Positions 1 to 8,020 of a DNA stretch of 64,000 nucleotides are shown piece by piece. The stretch's first letter is position 1, and each line of letters begins with the position of its first letter. The stretch is from positions 310,001 to 374,000 of the forward strand of contig CAVVSR010000014.1 of the NCBI GenBank assembly GCA_963750935.1, in the 5' to 3' direction. The DNA comes from JACCXG01 sp963750935. GTDB lineage: Bacteria > Acidobacteriota > Vicinamibacteria > Vicinamibacterales > 2-12-FULL-66-21. Position numbers and translations under genes: made by a program. Under the pieces are notes generated by a model. That model ran no database searches. It was not told the origin of the DNA and was given only the letters and a program-made list of their open reading frames with translations.

Positions 1-2
1 TC

Positions 3-1004
3 AAGGTCGACCCGAAGAGCCTCGGCGAGATGACCGTCTCGATGCTGCGCGGCGAGCAGGGCTTCCAGGCCAAGGAGATCGACAAGCTGCTCGAGTGGCT
101 GCGGACGGAGCCGCGGTTCGACGTCATCAACCTGCCCTACGCCCTGCTGCTCGGCCTCGCCGAACCGCTGAAGCGCGAGCTGAAGGCGCCGATCTGCTGC
201 ACGCTCCAGGGCGAGGACCTGTTCCTCGAGGGCCTCGGCCCGTCGCATCGCGAGACCTGCCTGGCGCTGATTCAGCAGGCGAGCCGCCACGTCGACGCGT
301 TCGTGCCGGTGAGCCAGTACTACCTGGACTTCATGCCGGAGTACCTCGGCCTGCCGACCGAGAAGATGCACCTGGTGCCGCTCGGGATCAACATGCAGGG
401 CTTCTCGCCGCGCCCGCCGCGCCGGAACGAGGTCTTCACGATCGGCTACCTCGCCCGGATCGCGCCGGAGAAGGGCCTGCGCGAGTTGAGCGAGGCGTAC
501 CGCGAGCTCCGGCAGCTGGCCGTGCCAGGTCGATCCCGGCTGGTTGCTGCCGGGTATCTTCCACCGGAGCATCAGGGCTATCTGAACGACATCAGGTCGC
601 GGATGCGCGAGTGGGGCCTCGATGGGGAGTTCGAGTATCGCGGGGAAGTCGATCGCGCGGCGAAGACGGCGTTTCTGCAAGGCCTCGACATCTTCTCGGT
701 GCCGACGACCTACGAGGAGCCGAAGGGCCTGTTCCTGCTCGAAGCGCTCGCCAACGGCGTCCCGGTCGTCCAGCCACGCCGCGGTGCGTTTCCCGAGATC
801 GTCAACAACACCCGTGGCGGTGTCCTCGTGCCGCCGGACAACCCGAAGGCGCTGGCGGCCGCGTTCCTCGACCTCTGGCAGCACCCCGACAAGGCCGCGG
901 CGCTCGGCGCCGCCGGCGCGGAAGGCGTGCGCGAGCACTACGACGTCGGACGCATGGCCGAAGCGGCCGAGCACGTCTACCGCACGATTGCCGGGATCAA
1001 CTGA
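3..1004 (+). CDS. Glycosyltransferase family 4, 5' end outside window
   Basis: The frame is open from the first bases, so the gene begins upstream; about 333 codons are visible. The C-terminal half reads as a GT-B Rossmann domain: 'GYLARIAPEKG' near visible residue 145 is the typical donor-domain strand, and the E-x7-E signature lies in 'EEPKGLFLLEALANGVPVV' near residue 240. No membrane segment is seen. GT4 enzymes transfer a sugar from an activated donor to a glycan or lipid with retention of configuration; the substrate cannot be read from sequence. It ends six bases before the ABC ATPase gene, so cotranscription with the transporter is likely. A role in envelope glycan synthesis is inference. 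Confidence 0.85.
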   Translation, partial: KVDPKSLGEMTVSMLRGEQGFQAKEIDKLLEWLRTEPRFDVINLPYALLLGLAEPLKRELKAPICCTLQGEDLFLEGLGPSHRETCLALIQQASRHVDAFVPVSQYYLDFMPEYLGLPTEKMHLVPLGINMQGFSPRPPRRNEVFTIGYLARIAPEKGLRELSEAYRELRQLAVPGRSRLVAAGYLPPEHQGYLNDIRSRMREWGLDGEFEYRGEVDRAAKTAFLQGLDIFSVPTTYEEPKGLFLLEALANGVPVVQPRRGAFPEIVNNTRGGVLVPPDNPKALAAAFLDLWQHPDKAAALGAAGAEGVREHYDVGRMAEAAEHVYRTIAGIN

Positions 1005-1010
1005 ATCGCC

Positions 1011-1701
1011 ATGCTGACGGTCGACCGCGTCTCGAAGCGCTATCCCACCCCGCGCGGTGAGCTGTCGATTCTCGACGAGGTGTCGCTGTCGGTCGCTCCT
1101 GGCGCCGCGATCGCGATCATGGGGCCGTCAGGCAGCGGCAAGAGCACGCTGCTCTACATCCTCGGCGCGCTCGAGCCGCCCTCGTCCGGCACCGTCACGC
1201 TGGACGGCCAGGATCCGTACGCGCTCGACGAGCCCCGGCAGGCGGCGTTCCGCAACAGCCCGGATCGGCTTCGTCTTCCAGGATCATTCGCTGCTGCCGC
1301 AGTGCTCGGTGCTCGAGAACGTGCTGGCCCCGACGCTGGTCGCGCCGCGCGGCGAGCAGAAAGGGGAGAGCGACGGCGATCGCGCGAGGGCCCTGCTGAC
1401 GCACGTCGGCCTGGCGGATCGGCTCGATCACCGTCCGGCCGAATTGTCCGGCGGCGAGAAGCAGCGCGCCGCGCTGGCCCGCGCGCTGATTCGCAACCCG
1501 CGGCTGCTGCTGTGCGACGAGCCGACCGGCAACCTCGATCGCGCCTCGGCCGACACCGTCGCCGACCTGCTGCTCCAGCTGCACGCCGCGCGTCAGACGA
1601 TCCTGGTCGTCGTCACGCACAGCGCCGCGCTGGCGGAGAAGTTCCCGGTACGCTACGAAATGAACCAAGGGAGGCTCGCGCAAGTCAGAAGTCAAAAGTG
1701 A
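1011..1701 (+). CDS. ABC transporter ATP-binding protein (LolD/MacB type), one frameshift
   Basis: An intact ATPase is recovered only by joining two frames. Residues 1-82 (from ATG 1011) carry the Walker A 'GPSGSGKS' at 38-45. After a frame change at the CCC run 1259-1261 (one extra base) the other frame supplies the Q-loop 'FVFQDHSLLP', signature 'LSGGEKQRAALARAL', Walker B 'LLLCDEPTGNLD' and H-loop 'VVVTHS'. The repaired length of about 229 residues fits the LolD/MacB ATPase family that powers FtsX-type permeases, and such a permease follows directly. The last six codons (QVRSQK) and the stop lie inside the left arm of a heptamer-repeat hairpin. Likely role: energising export or lipoprotein/lipid extraction with 1776-5123. 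Confidence 0.85.
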
Positions 1702-1764
1702 AAAGTCAAAACAGCGGGGCAACGCCCAGTCCTTTTCACTTTTGACTTTTGACTTCTGACTTCA
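1681..1764. repeat. Heptamer-repeat hairpin, GTCAAAA type
   Basis: The left arm (1685-1712) is tandem 7-mers gtcagaa, gtcaaaa, gtgaaaa, gtcaaaa. The right arm (1731-1764) is the reverse complement of the same units. The loop (1713-1730) contains a nested GGGGC-aac-GCCC stem. It lies between the ATPase and permease genes, overlaps the ATPase stop codon and ends 11 bases before the permease ATG. In RNA it would form a roughly 30-bp stem inside an operon, so it may set relative expression rather than end transcription. Confidence 0.85.
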
Positions 1765-1775
1765 CCTTATTCGCC

Positions 1776-4700
1776 ATGTTCTCCCTAATCCACCGCAGCC
1801 TCGTCTACCACTGGCGCACCAATCTCGCCGTCGCGCTCGGCGTGGCGGCGGCCGTGGCGGTGCTGGGTGGGGCGCTGCTGGTCGGCGACTCGGTGCGCGG
1901 CAGCCTGCGCGATCTCGTGCTCTCGCGTCTCGGCCGCACCGGCCATGTCGTCTCGTCCACCGGCTTCTTTCGCGAGGCGCTCGCGGCGGACCTGTCGGCG
2001 TCGGTGCCGGCCGCTCCGCTGATTGCGACCACCGGCTTCGTCACGCACGAACCGTCGGGACGGCGTGCCGCCAGCGTGCTCGTCTACGGCGTGGACGAGC
2101 GGTTCTGGCGATTCCACGGCCTCGAGCCGCGCGAGGGTGTGTATGCATCGCCAGCCCTGGTCGCCGAGCTCGGCGCCGCCGCCGGCGACGTGCTGCTGAC
2201 GCGCCTGCAGAAGCCGTCGGAGATTCCGCTCGAATCGCTCTACGCGCGCAAGGAGGACATCGCCCGCACCGTGCGGCTGACGCTGACCGCCGCGCTGCCG
2301 CGCGAGTCGCTTGGCGAGTTCTCGCTGCAGCCGCAGCAGGGCGACGTCCGCGCCGTGTTCGCGCCGCTCCGTCGGCTGCAGCGCGATCTTGCCGCGGCCG
2401 GCCAGGTCAACACCGTCCTCGTGCAGGACAGCGCAGACGACGCCGCGGTGAACGCGGCGTTTCAGCGCGCCGTGACGCTCGACGACATCGGCGTCCGCGT
2501 CGCCGCCACCGACGACACGCTGGCGCTGCGAGTCGAGAGCGCGAGCGGGATCATCAGCGCGCCGCTCGAAGAGGCGGCGCGAAAGGCCGGCACCGCCGCG
2601 GGCCTGCCGGCGCCGCTGCCGGTCTTCACCTACCTCGCCAACACGATTCGCATCCGCGATCGTGAGGTGCCGTACTCGCTGGTGACAGGCATCGATCTCG
2701 GCGTGCTGCTGCCGTCCGCGCCGTCCGCGCCGCGCGCGTCCACCGCGCCGCCATCGGGAGTCGCCGCGACGCCGCTCGTGCTCAACACCTGGGCGGCGCG
2801 TGAGCTCGACGCCGCGGTGGGCGATCCCGTCGAGCTCGAGTTCTATCTGTGGGACGCGAACGCCGGCTTGCGAACGTCGAAGGCCCCATTCGTGGTCAGC
2901 GCCATCGTGCCGATGACCGGACTCGCGGGCGATCGGCATCTCGCGCCGGAGTATCCCGGCATCACCGGCGCCGAAAGCCTGGCCGACTGGGATCCACCGT
3001 TTCCGCTCGACCTGGCGCGAGTGCGCAAGCAGGACGAGGCGTACTGGGATACGTACCGCGCCACGCCCAAGGCCTTCCTCCCGTACGAGCGCGCCCGCGA
3101 TCTCTGGGCGACGCGATACGGCGCGGTCACCGGTCTGCGGTTCGCCAACGTGCAGCCGCAGGACGTGCCGCGGCTCGTCGAGTCGATGCGCAAGGCATTG
3201 CGCGACACGGTGTCGCCGGCCTCGCAGGGGCTGGTCCTGCTGCCGTCGCGGCGCATGGCGCTCGACGCCTCCGCCGGCGCGACCAACTTCGGCGAGTACT
3301 TCACCTACTTCAGCTTCTTCATCGTCGTCTCCGCGGTGCTGCTGGCGATGCTGTTCTTCCGGCTCGGGGTCGAGCAGCGGCTGCGTCAGATTGGCATCCT
3401 GCGGGCGACGGGATTCACGACCGCGGGCATCAGGCGCCTGCTCCTCACCGAAGCGCTGCTGCTGGCGGCGGCTGGCAGCGCGATCGGGGTTGCCGGAGCG
3501 ATCGGATACGCGCGGCTCATCGTGCACGGGCTGCGGACCTGGTGGGTTGGAGCGGTCGGCACCACGTTGTTGAACGTGCACGTCACCACGACGAGCCTGG
3601 CGCTCGGCGCGGCGGGCGGGGTCGTCGCGGCGCTGGTGTGCGTGCTGCTGTCGCTCCGCACCGTGGCGCGCCGGACGCCCCGCGCGCTGCTCGGCGCCCA
3701 GTCGCTGGAGCCGCCGCCCGGAGCAGACGGCGCGCGTTCCCGGCGATCGTCGCGCGCCGGCGTCGTGGCCGCGCTGCTCGGCCTGTCGCTGATCGCGCTC
3801 GGCTTCGTCAGCGCGGGGACCCAGGCGGGTGCGTTCTTCGGGGCAGGCGCCGCGCTGCTGACGTCGTTCCTCCTCTTCCTGTCGTCGTGGCTCCGGGCGC
3901 GTGACGCGCGCGCGATCGCCGGCCACGGCGCCTGGGCGGTGGCGCGGCTCGGCTTCAGGGGCGCGGCGTTTCGCCCCGGCCGCAGCGTGCTGTCGGCGGC
4001 GCTCGTCGCATCGGCGGCGTTCATCATCGTCTCCGTTGACGCCTTCCGCCGCGGCGGCGGCGAGCTGACGCAGGATCCGCGCTCCGGCACCGGCGGCTTC
4101 GTGCTGCTGGCCGAATCAGAAGTGCCGATCGTCCACAACCCGAACGAAGCGTCCGGACGCGAGGCGCTGCTGGTCCGCGCGCCGGAGCTGCAGCGCGCGC
4201 GCTTCAGCCGCTTCCGCCTGCGGCCGGGGGAGGACGCGAGCTGCCTCAATCTCTATCGCCCGGGCAATCCGACGATCATCGCGCCCGAGCGGAGCTTCGT
4301 CGAGGCGGGACGTTTCACGTTCAGCGGCTCGCTGGCCGAGAACGACGCGGAGAAGGCCAACCCGTGGCTGCTGCTTCAGCGCACGTTCGAGGATGGCACC
4401 GTGCCGGTCATCGCCGACGCGACGTCGCTGCAGTACGTGCTGCACGCGTCGCTCGGAGACACCATGTCGATCGACGTTGGCGCGAGCCGGCCGCTCGTGC
4501 TGCGGTTCGTCGGCGCGCTGCGCGACAGCGTGCTGCAGGGCGAGCTGGTCATGGGGGAGCAGGCGTTCGTGCGCGCGTTCCCGGGCGAGCAGGGCTTCCG
4601 GTTCTTCCTGATCGAAGCGCCCGACGTGCGCACCACCGAAGAGGCGAGTGCGCTCGCCGAGGTCGTGGAGCGCGAGCTGGACGCATTCGGCGTCGACGCC

Positions 4701-5123
4701 GTGAGCACGACCGAGCGCCTGGACGCCTTCCACCGCGTCGAGAACACCTACCTCTCGACGTTCCAGGCCCTCGGCGGCCTCGGCCTGCTGCTCGGGACGA
4801 TCGGGCTGGCGACGGTCATGTTCCGCAACGTGCTCGAGCGGCGCCGCGAGCTGGCGCTGCTGCGCGCGGTCGGCTACAACGCGCGCCACGTCACGCTGAT
4901 GATTCTCGCCGAGACCGCGATCCTGCTGGTCTCGGGCGTCGCGGCGGGAACCATCTGTGCGCTGATCGCGATCGTGCCGGCCTGGCTCGAGCGCGGCAGC
5001 ACGCCGGGCGTCGGGCTCGCGCTGCTGCTGGCCGGTGTGCTCGTCGCCGGGCTGCTGTCCGCGGCCGCGGCCACTCGCGCCGCGCTCAGCGGCGAGCTGC
5101 TGCGCGCGCTCCGCGCCGAGTAG
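1776..5123 (+). CDS. ABC transporter permease with two FtsX domains
   Basis: Inner-membrane permease of about 1115 residues with a duplicated FtsX (MacB_PCD plus FtsX) layout. One TM segment at the N-terminus (around residues 18-40) is followed by a large periplasmic region. A three-TM FtsX block begins around residue 515 with hallmark 'QRLRQIGILRATGF'. Two more TM segments around 670-720 precede a second periplasmic region, and a final three-TM block begins near residue 1000 with hallmark 'RRRELALLRAVGYN'. ATG 1776 is preferred over an upstream in-frame ATG at 1749 because the extra residues lie in the repeat arm. It should pair with the ATPase just upstream; family members move lipoproteins, lipids or peptides between membrane and periplasm. 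The substrate is unknown. Confidence 0.88.
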   Translation: MFSLIHRSLVYHWRTNLAVALGVAAAVAVLGGALLVGDSVRGSLRDLVLSRLGRTGHVVSSTGFFREALAADLSASVPAAPLIATTGFVTHEPSGRRAASVLVYGVDERFWRFHGLEPREGVYASPALVAELGAAAGDVLLTRLQKPSEIPLESLYARKEDIARTVRLTLTAALPRESLGEFSLQPQQGDVRAVFAPLRRLQRDLAAAGQVNTVLVQDSADDAAVNAAFQRAVTLDDIGVRVAATDDTLALRVESASGIISAPLEEAARKAGTAAGLPAPLPVFTYLANTIRIRDREVPYSLVTGIDLGVLLPSAPSAPRASTAPPSGVAATPLVLNTWAARELDAAVGDPVELEFYLWDANAGLRTSKAPFVVSAIVPMTGLAGDRHLAPEYPGITGAESLADWDPPFPLDLARVRKQDEAYWDTYRATPKAFLPYERARDLWATRYGAVTGLRFANVQPQDVPRLVESMRKALRDTVSPASQGLVLLPSRRMALDASAGATNFGEYFTYFSFFIVVSAVLLAMLFFRLGVEQRLRQIGILRATGFTTAGIRRLLLTEALLLAAAGSAIGVAGAIGYARLIVHGLRTWWVGAVGTTLLNVHVTTTSLALGAAGGVVAALVCVLLSLRTVARRTPRALLGAQSLEPPPGADGARSRRSSRAGVVAALLGLSLIALGFVSAGTQAGAFFGAGAALLTSFLLFLSSWLRARDARAIAGHGAWAVARLGFRGAAFRPGRSVLSAALVASAAFIIVSVDAFRRGGGELTQDPRSGTGGFVLLAESEVPIVHNPNEASGREALLVRAPELQRARFSRFRLRPGEDASCLNLYRPGNPTIIAPERSFVEAGRFTFSGSLAENDAEKANPWLLLQRTFEDGTVPVIADATSLQYVLHASLGDTMSIDVGASRPLVLRFVGALRDSVLQGELVMGEQAFVRAFPGEQGFRFFLIEAPDVRTTEEASALAEVVERELDAFGVDAVSTTERLDAFHRVENTYLSTFQALGGLGLLLGTIGLATVMFRNVLERRRELALLRAVGYNARHVTLMILAETAILLVSGVAAGTICALIAIVPAWLERGSTPGVGLALLLAGVLVAGLLSAAAATRAALSGELLRALRAE

Positions 5124-5126
5124 GCC

Positions 5127-5315
5127 TCAGCGCTCCGATCGCCGCGGCTCGCGGCTGTCGTCGCCGACGGTATCGCCCACCCCCGTATCGCGCGTGGTCT
5201 CGCGGCCGGCGCCGGTCGAATTCGGATTGTCGCCGGGTCGATCTACGACCTCGCGTCGTTCGGTCTCGGCGCCTACACCCTTGTCGGTCTCGCGTTCGGG
5301 CTTCGGTTCGCTCAT
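5127..5315 (-). CDS. Small acidic-basic disordered protein, 62 aa
   Basis: Unrecognised 62-residue protein, almost all charged or small residues (E, D, R, G, T), with no hydrophobic segment and probably disordered. The start is supported by a GAGAGG ribosome-binding site six bases before the ATG on the minus strand. The stop lies only a few bases from the permease stop (convergent pair). A heptamer array (5344-5378) lies just upstream of the start. No function is suggested by the sequence. Confidence 0.5.
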   Translation of the reverse strand: MSEPKPERETDKGVGAETERREVVDRPGDNPNSTGAGRETTRDTGVGDTVGDDSREPRRSER

Positions 5316-5343
5316 GGGTTCCTCTCAGTGTGCTGGAGCGATG

Positions 5344-5378
5344 GTGACACGTGACACGTGCTACGTGCGACGTGCGGC
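5344..5378. repeat. Heptamer array, GTGACAC/GTGCTAC type (single arm)
   Basis: Five contiguous 7-base units: gtgacac, gtgacac, gtgctac, gtgcgac, gtgcggc. No inverted partner is visible nearby, but CACGTG palindromes occur where units join. The same first two unit types open the long array at 27556. Confidence 0.8.
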
Positions 5379-5466
5379 TCCGGAAAAACCTACCACCGTC
5401 GATCGGAGATGTGAGGCACACGCACATCGAAACGCTTTCGGCCGGCGGGCAGTAAATGCAGATGGC

Positions 5467-5583
5467 ATGCAGCACGACGGCGGTGATGCGCCAGGGCAAG
5501 GTCGCTGGCAGTTGTGGGCTGCCGTTGTGCTCGCGCTCCTGCTGCTCTGGCGCACCTGGGTGTGGATCGCGTCGGCATCGTAA
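5467..5583 (+). CDS. Possible 38-aa single-TM peptide
   Basis: A short frame from ATG 5467 gives 38 residues: a polar first third, then one hydrophobic stretch 'AAVVLALLLLWRTWVWIA'. No clear ribosome-binding site precedes it. It sits in a 315-base interval (5316-5630) that otherwise shows only the heptamer array. It is listed because small single-TM proteins are missed easily; it could equally be chance coding in GC-rich DNA. Confidence 0.22.
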   Translation: MQHDGGDAPGQGRWQLWAAVVLALLLLWRTWVWIASAS

Positions 5584-5630
5584 TATCTGTGACGCGGACG
5601 TGACTTTTTACGGTCGAGGCGGCGCGCTTC

Positions 5631-5819
5631 ATGCTCGTCATCATCGTGCTCGTCCTGATCGCGGTGGTTGTCGTTGGCCTGGCGGCGTCAGCGGTGATGA
5701 CGTGGGCCAGCGACCGTTCGGCGCTCTGGAACATGGTGTTTGGCGGCGTTTTGGCCTTGGCGGTCATGGCCGGCGCCCTCGTTATTGCCTACCTGCTGAC
5801 CCGTGCGGCATACCCCTGA
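5631..5819 (+). CDS. Small two-TM membrane protein, 62 aa
   Basis: Sixty-two residues with two strong hydrophobic segments, roughly 2-24 and 39-58, joined by a short polar loop 'TWASDRSALWN'. No conserved family is recognised. The ribosome-binding site is weak. The stop codon TGA (5817-5819) lies in the left arm of a perfect 10-bp hairpin that probably ends the transcript, which supports the reading frame. Function unknown; inner-membrane location is inferred from hydrophobicity. Confidence 0.5.
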   Translation: MLVIIVLVLIAVVVVGLAASAVMTWASDRSALWNMVFGGVLALAVMAGALVIAYLLTRAAYP

Positions 5820-5834
5820 GCTCCAGCTCAGGGG
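5813..5834 (+). terminator. Perfect 10-bp hairpin over a stop codon
   Basis: CCCCTGAGCT (5813-5822), a CC loop, then AGCTCAGGGG (5825-5834) form a perfect stem. It contains the stop of the small membrane protein. No T-run follows, so it is either a U-less terminator or an mRNA 3'-end stabiliser. Confidence 0.6.
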
Positions 5835-5927
5835 CGGTATCGACGGGCCAAAATGTGGCGACTCGACCACGAAGCCCATGCTTTGATTTCTGCGGCGAAA
5901 CGGCTACTCTCCATCTTTGCCTGCTGG

Positions 5928-5963
5928 CCGTGTCCCCCGTGTCCCCCGTGTCACCGGTGTCGG
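5928..5963. repeat. Short 9-base tandem repeat upstream of lspA
   Basis: Four degenerate units ccgtgtccc, ccgtgtccc, ccgtgtcac, cggtgtcgg lie 28-63 bases before the lspA start. The period here is nine, unlike the seven-base arrays elsewhere. It lies in the presumed 5' leader of lspA. No function is evident. Confidence 0.6.
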
Positions 5964-5990
5964 CCGCCAGGCGATGGCAGCGAAGGGCTG

Positions 5991-6551
5991 ATGGTTATGC
6001 ACAATTTGTCTCGGCTCCTCCTTCTCTGCTCGCTGATCGTCAGCAGCGTCGGGTGCGATCAGGCGACCAAGGCGATCGCGAACGCGGCGATCGGCTCTGG
6101 TCCGGCGCTCTCGTACTTCGGCGACACACTCCGACTGACCTATGCCGAGAACCCTGGCGGTTTTCTGAGCGTCGGCGCCACCCTGCCTCCGCTCCTTCGC
6201 AGCGTGCTCTTCGGCGTCATTCCGGCCGTCGTCGTCATTGGCCTGATGATCCCGCTGGTGCGGAACCACTCGCTCAGCCGCGCCGAGGGCATTGCGCTGG
6301 CGCTGATCGTGTCGGGCGCGCTCGGCAACCTGATCGATCGGCTCGCGCTCGGGGCGGTGCGGGATTTCCTGAACGTGGGGATTGGTCCGCTCAGGAGCGG
6401 CATCTTCAACGTCGCGGACGTCGCGGTGACGGGCGGCGTCGCGATCTTCTGCTTCCTCGCGATCACCACGCAGACCGAGCCTGACCAGGAGATCGTGACG
6501 CCAGACGACACGTCTCCCGACGATCGCGCAGACTCACCGGCATTGCCCTGA
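5991..6551 (+). CDS. lspA: Signal peptidase II (prolipoprotein peptidase)
   Basis: Inner-membrane aspartic protease that removes the signal peptide from diacylglyceryl-modified prolipoproteins at the lipobox. In its 186 residues the family motifs appear in order: 'DQATKAI' near residue 20, 'ENPGGFLSVG' near 50, the first catalytic Asp region 'GNLIDRLALGAVRDF' near 115, and the second in 'FNVADVAV' near 142. Four hydrophobic segments fit the known topology. The start is ATG 5991 (ATG 5997 is an alternative), with AAGG just upstream; the in-frame extension to 5853 has no membrane or motif content. The C-terminal 30 residues are acidic and longer than usual. Lipoproteins elsewhere in the window (56269, possibly 45416) would be substrates. 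Confidence 0.93.
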   Translation: MVMHNLSRLLLLCSLIVSSVGCDQATKAIANAAIGSGPALSYFGDTLRLTYAENPGGFLSVGATLPPLLRSVLFGVIPAVVVIGLMIPLVRNHSLSRAEGIALALIVSGALGNLIDRLALGAVRDFLNVGIGPLRSGIFNVADVAVTGGVAIFCFLAITTQTEPDQEIVTPDDTSPDDRADSPALP

Positions 6552-6568
6552 CGCACTGAGGAGGTTCG

Positions 6569-7684
6569 ATGCATCGCCGCGACTTCGTTCGGCTCGCTGG
6601 AGCGGGCGCCGCCACATCGGTGGCCGAATCCATCGTCTCGGCCCAGGTCGCCGCCCAGCCCTCGACGCGCAAGCCGTCCGCCGCGTCCCGCATTCGGATG
6701 AAGGCCGGGACGCAGCATGGCGACGCCGACTCGATCCTGCGCGTGCTGGCCGGGTTCGGCGTCAATCACATCTGCAGCCGCCTGCCCTCGGCGAAGCTGG
6801 ACGAGGCCTGGTCGGTCGAGGCGCTGACGAAGCGCCGCGAGCACGTCGAGTCGTTCGGCCTGACGCTCGACATGGTGCCGCTTCCCCTCAGTTCGAGCGA
6901 GATCTCACGCAGCGAGAGCCCGGCGATCCTGCTCGCCACCGCCGATCGCGACAAGCAGATCGACGATGTCTGCCAGATGATCCGCAACACCGGTCGGGCC
7001 GGCATCCCCTCCGTCAAGTACAACCTGACGTTCATCGGCGTTCCGCGCAGCGCGCCGACGGTCGGCCGCGGCAAGGCTCGCTACAGCACCTTCGTCTACA
7101 CCGAAGCCAAGCAGGACCCGCCGCTCACGGTCGCCGGAAAGATTGACGCGGATACCTACTGGGAGCGGATCACCTACTTCCTCGAGCGCGTCGTGCCGGT
7201 CGCTGCCGAACACAAGGTGCGGCTCGCGTGTCATCCGCAGGATCCCGGCATGCCGCGCGGCAAGGGCTGGCGCGGCGTCGAGACCGTGCTCGGATCGGTG
7301 GACGGCCTCAAGCGCTTCGTGTCGATCGCCGAGAGCCCGTATCACGGCCTCAACTTCTGTCAGGGCACGGTCTCGGAGATGCTGGAGAAGCCGGGGGAGC
7401 AGATCTTCGACGTCATCCGCTACTTCGGGACGCGCAAGAAGATCTTCAACGTGCACTTCCGCAACATCGCCGGCGGCTTCCTGAACTTCCGCGAGACCTT
7501 CATCGACGACGGCGACGTGGACATGCTCAAGGCGATGCGCGTCTACAAGGACGTCGGCTACGACGGGATGATCATGCCCGACCATGTCCCGACGATCGAG
7601 GGAGATACCGCCAACCTGCAGGGGTTCGCATTCGCCTTCGGCTATATCAAGGCGCTCCTTGCCGCCGTGGCCGCCGAGAGCTGA
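6569..7684 (+). CDS. uxuA: Mannonate dehydratase (UxuA) family protein with Tat leader
   Basis: 371 residues with an excellent GAGGAGG ribosome-binding site. After a twin-arginine leader (RRDFVRLAGAGAA at residues 3-15) comes a TIM-barrel sugar-acid dehydratase. 'SVKYNL', the metal-site segments 'CHPQDPGMPRG' and 'FNVHFRNI', and C-terminal 'IMPDHVP' match the UxuA family. That family dehydrates D-mannonate to 2-keto-3-deoxygluconate in glucuronate breakdown and is normally cytoplasmic. The Tat leader would direct this copy to the periplasm, or it may be a redox- or sugar-binding relative. DUF2277 and a sialidase-like protein follow. Family confident, exact reaction less so. Confidence 0.8.
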   Translation: MHRRDFVRLAGAGAATSVAESIVSAQVAAQPSTRKPSAASRIRMKAGTQHGDADSILRVLAGFGVNHICSRLPSAKLDEAWSVEALTKRREHVESFGLTLDMVPLPLSSSEISRSESPAILLATADRDKQIDDVCQMIRNTGRAGIPSVKYNLTFIGVPRSAPTVGRGKARYSTFVYTEAKQDPPLTVAGKIDADTYWERITYFLERVVPVAAEHKVRLACHPQDPGMPRGKGWRGVETVLGSVDGLKRFVSIAESPYHGLNFCQGTVSEMLEKPGEQIFDVIRYFGTRKKIFNVHFRNIAGGFLNFRETFIDDGDVDMLKAMRVYKDVGYDGMIMPDHVPTIEGDTANLQGFAFAFGYIKALLAAVAAES

Positions 7685-7707
7685 GCCGACCCTTGATCCC
7701 GGAATAG

Positions 7708-7730
7708 TAGGATTGGAGAGGTAACCCTCT
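7708..7730 (+). promoter_or_regulatory. Putative -10 box and small hairpin before DUF2277 gene
   Basis: TAGGAT (7708-7713) is a plausible -10 element. It is followed by AGAGG-taac-CCTCT (7717-7730), a short perfect stem in the expected 5' leader of the 7748 gene. No good -35 is visible. Confidence 0.3.
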
Positions 7731-7747
7731 GCGTACCCGAGCTCATC

Positions 7748-8020
7748 ATGTGTCGGAACATCAAGACTCTCGCGAACTTTTCTCCGCCGGCGACCGACGA
7801 GGAGATCCGTGCCTCAGCGCTGCAGTTCGTCCGAAAGTTGAGCGGAACGGCGCGCCCGTCGCGGGCCAACGAAGCGGCATTCGACCAGGCGGTCGAGGCG
7901 GTGACCACCGCCGCGCATCAACTGATCGCGTCGCTGACATCGTCGGCGCCGCCGCGCAGCCGCGAGGAAGAAGCGCGCAAGGCGAAGGAGCGCTCCGCGC
8001 GGCGCTTCGCCACACAGTGA
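7748..8020 (+). CDS. DUF2277 family protein
   Basis: Ninety residues opening with the family signature 'MCRNIKTLANFSPPAT', followed by 'EEIRASALQFVRKLSG', which are the conserved blocks of DUF2277. It is small, cytoplasmic and all-helical by composition, with a charged tail rich in R, E and K. The function of the family is not known. Its stop overlaps the start of the sialidase-like gene (TGATG at 8018-8022), so the two are translationally coupled, although one product is cytoplasmic and the other secreted. Confidence 0.88.
   Translation: MCRNIKTLANFSPPATDEEIRASALQFVRKLSGTARPSRANEAAFDQAVEAVTTAAHQLIASLTSSAPPRSREEEARKAKERSARRFATQ

Noticed and set aside
1785..3926. 713-codon open frame antisense to the FtsX permease
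   Set aside because: Arg/Glu/Gln-rich shadow without domains or a ribosome-binding site; the permease has full family motifs.
5316..5630. Additional gene in this 315-base gap
   Set aside because: Apart from the heptamer array and a doubtful 38-codon frame, no start with a ribosome-binding site or family motif is visible.
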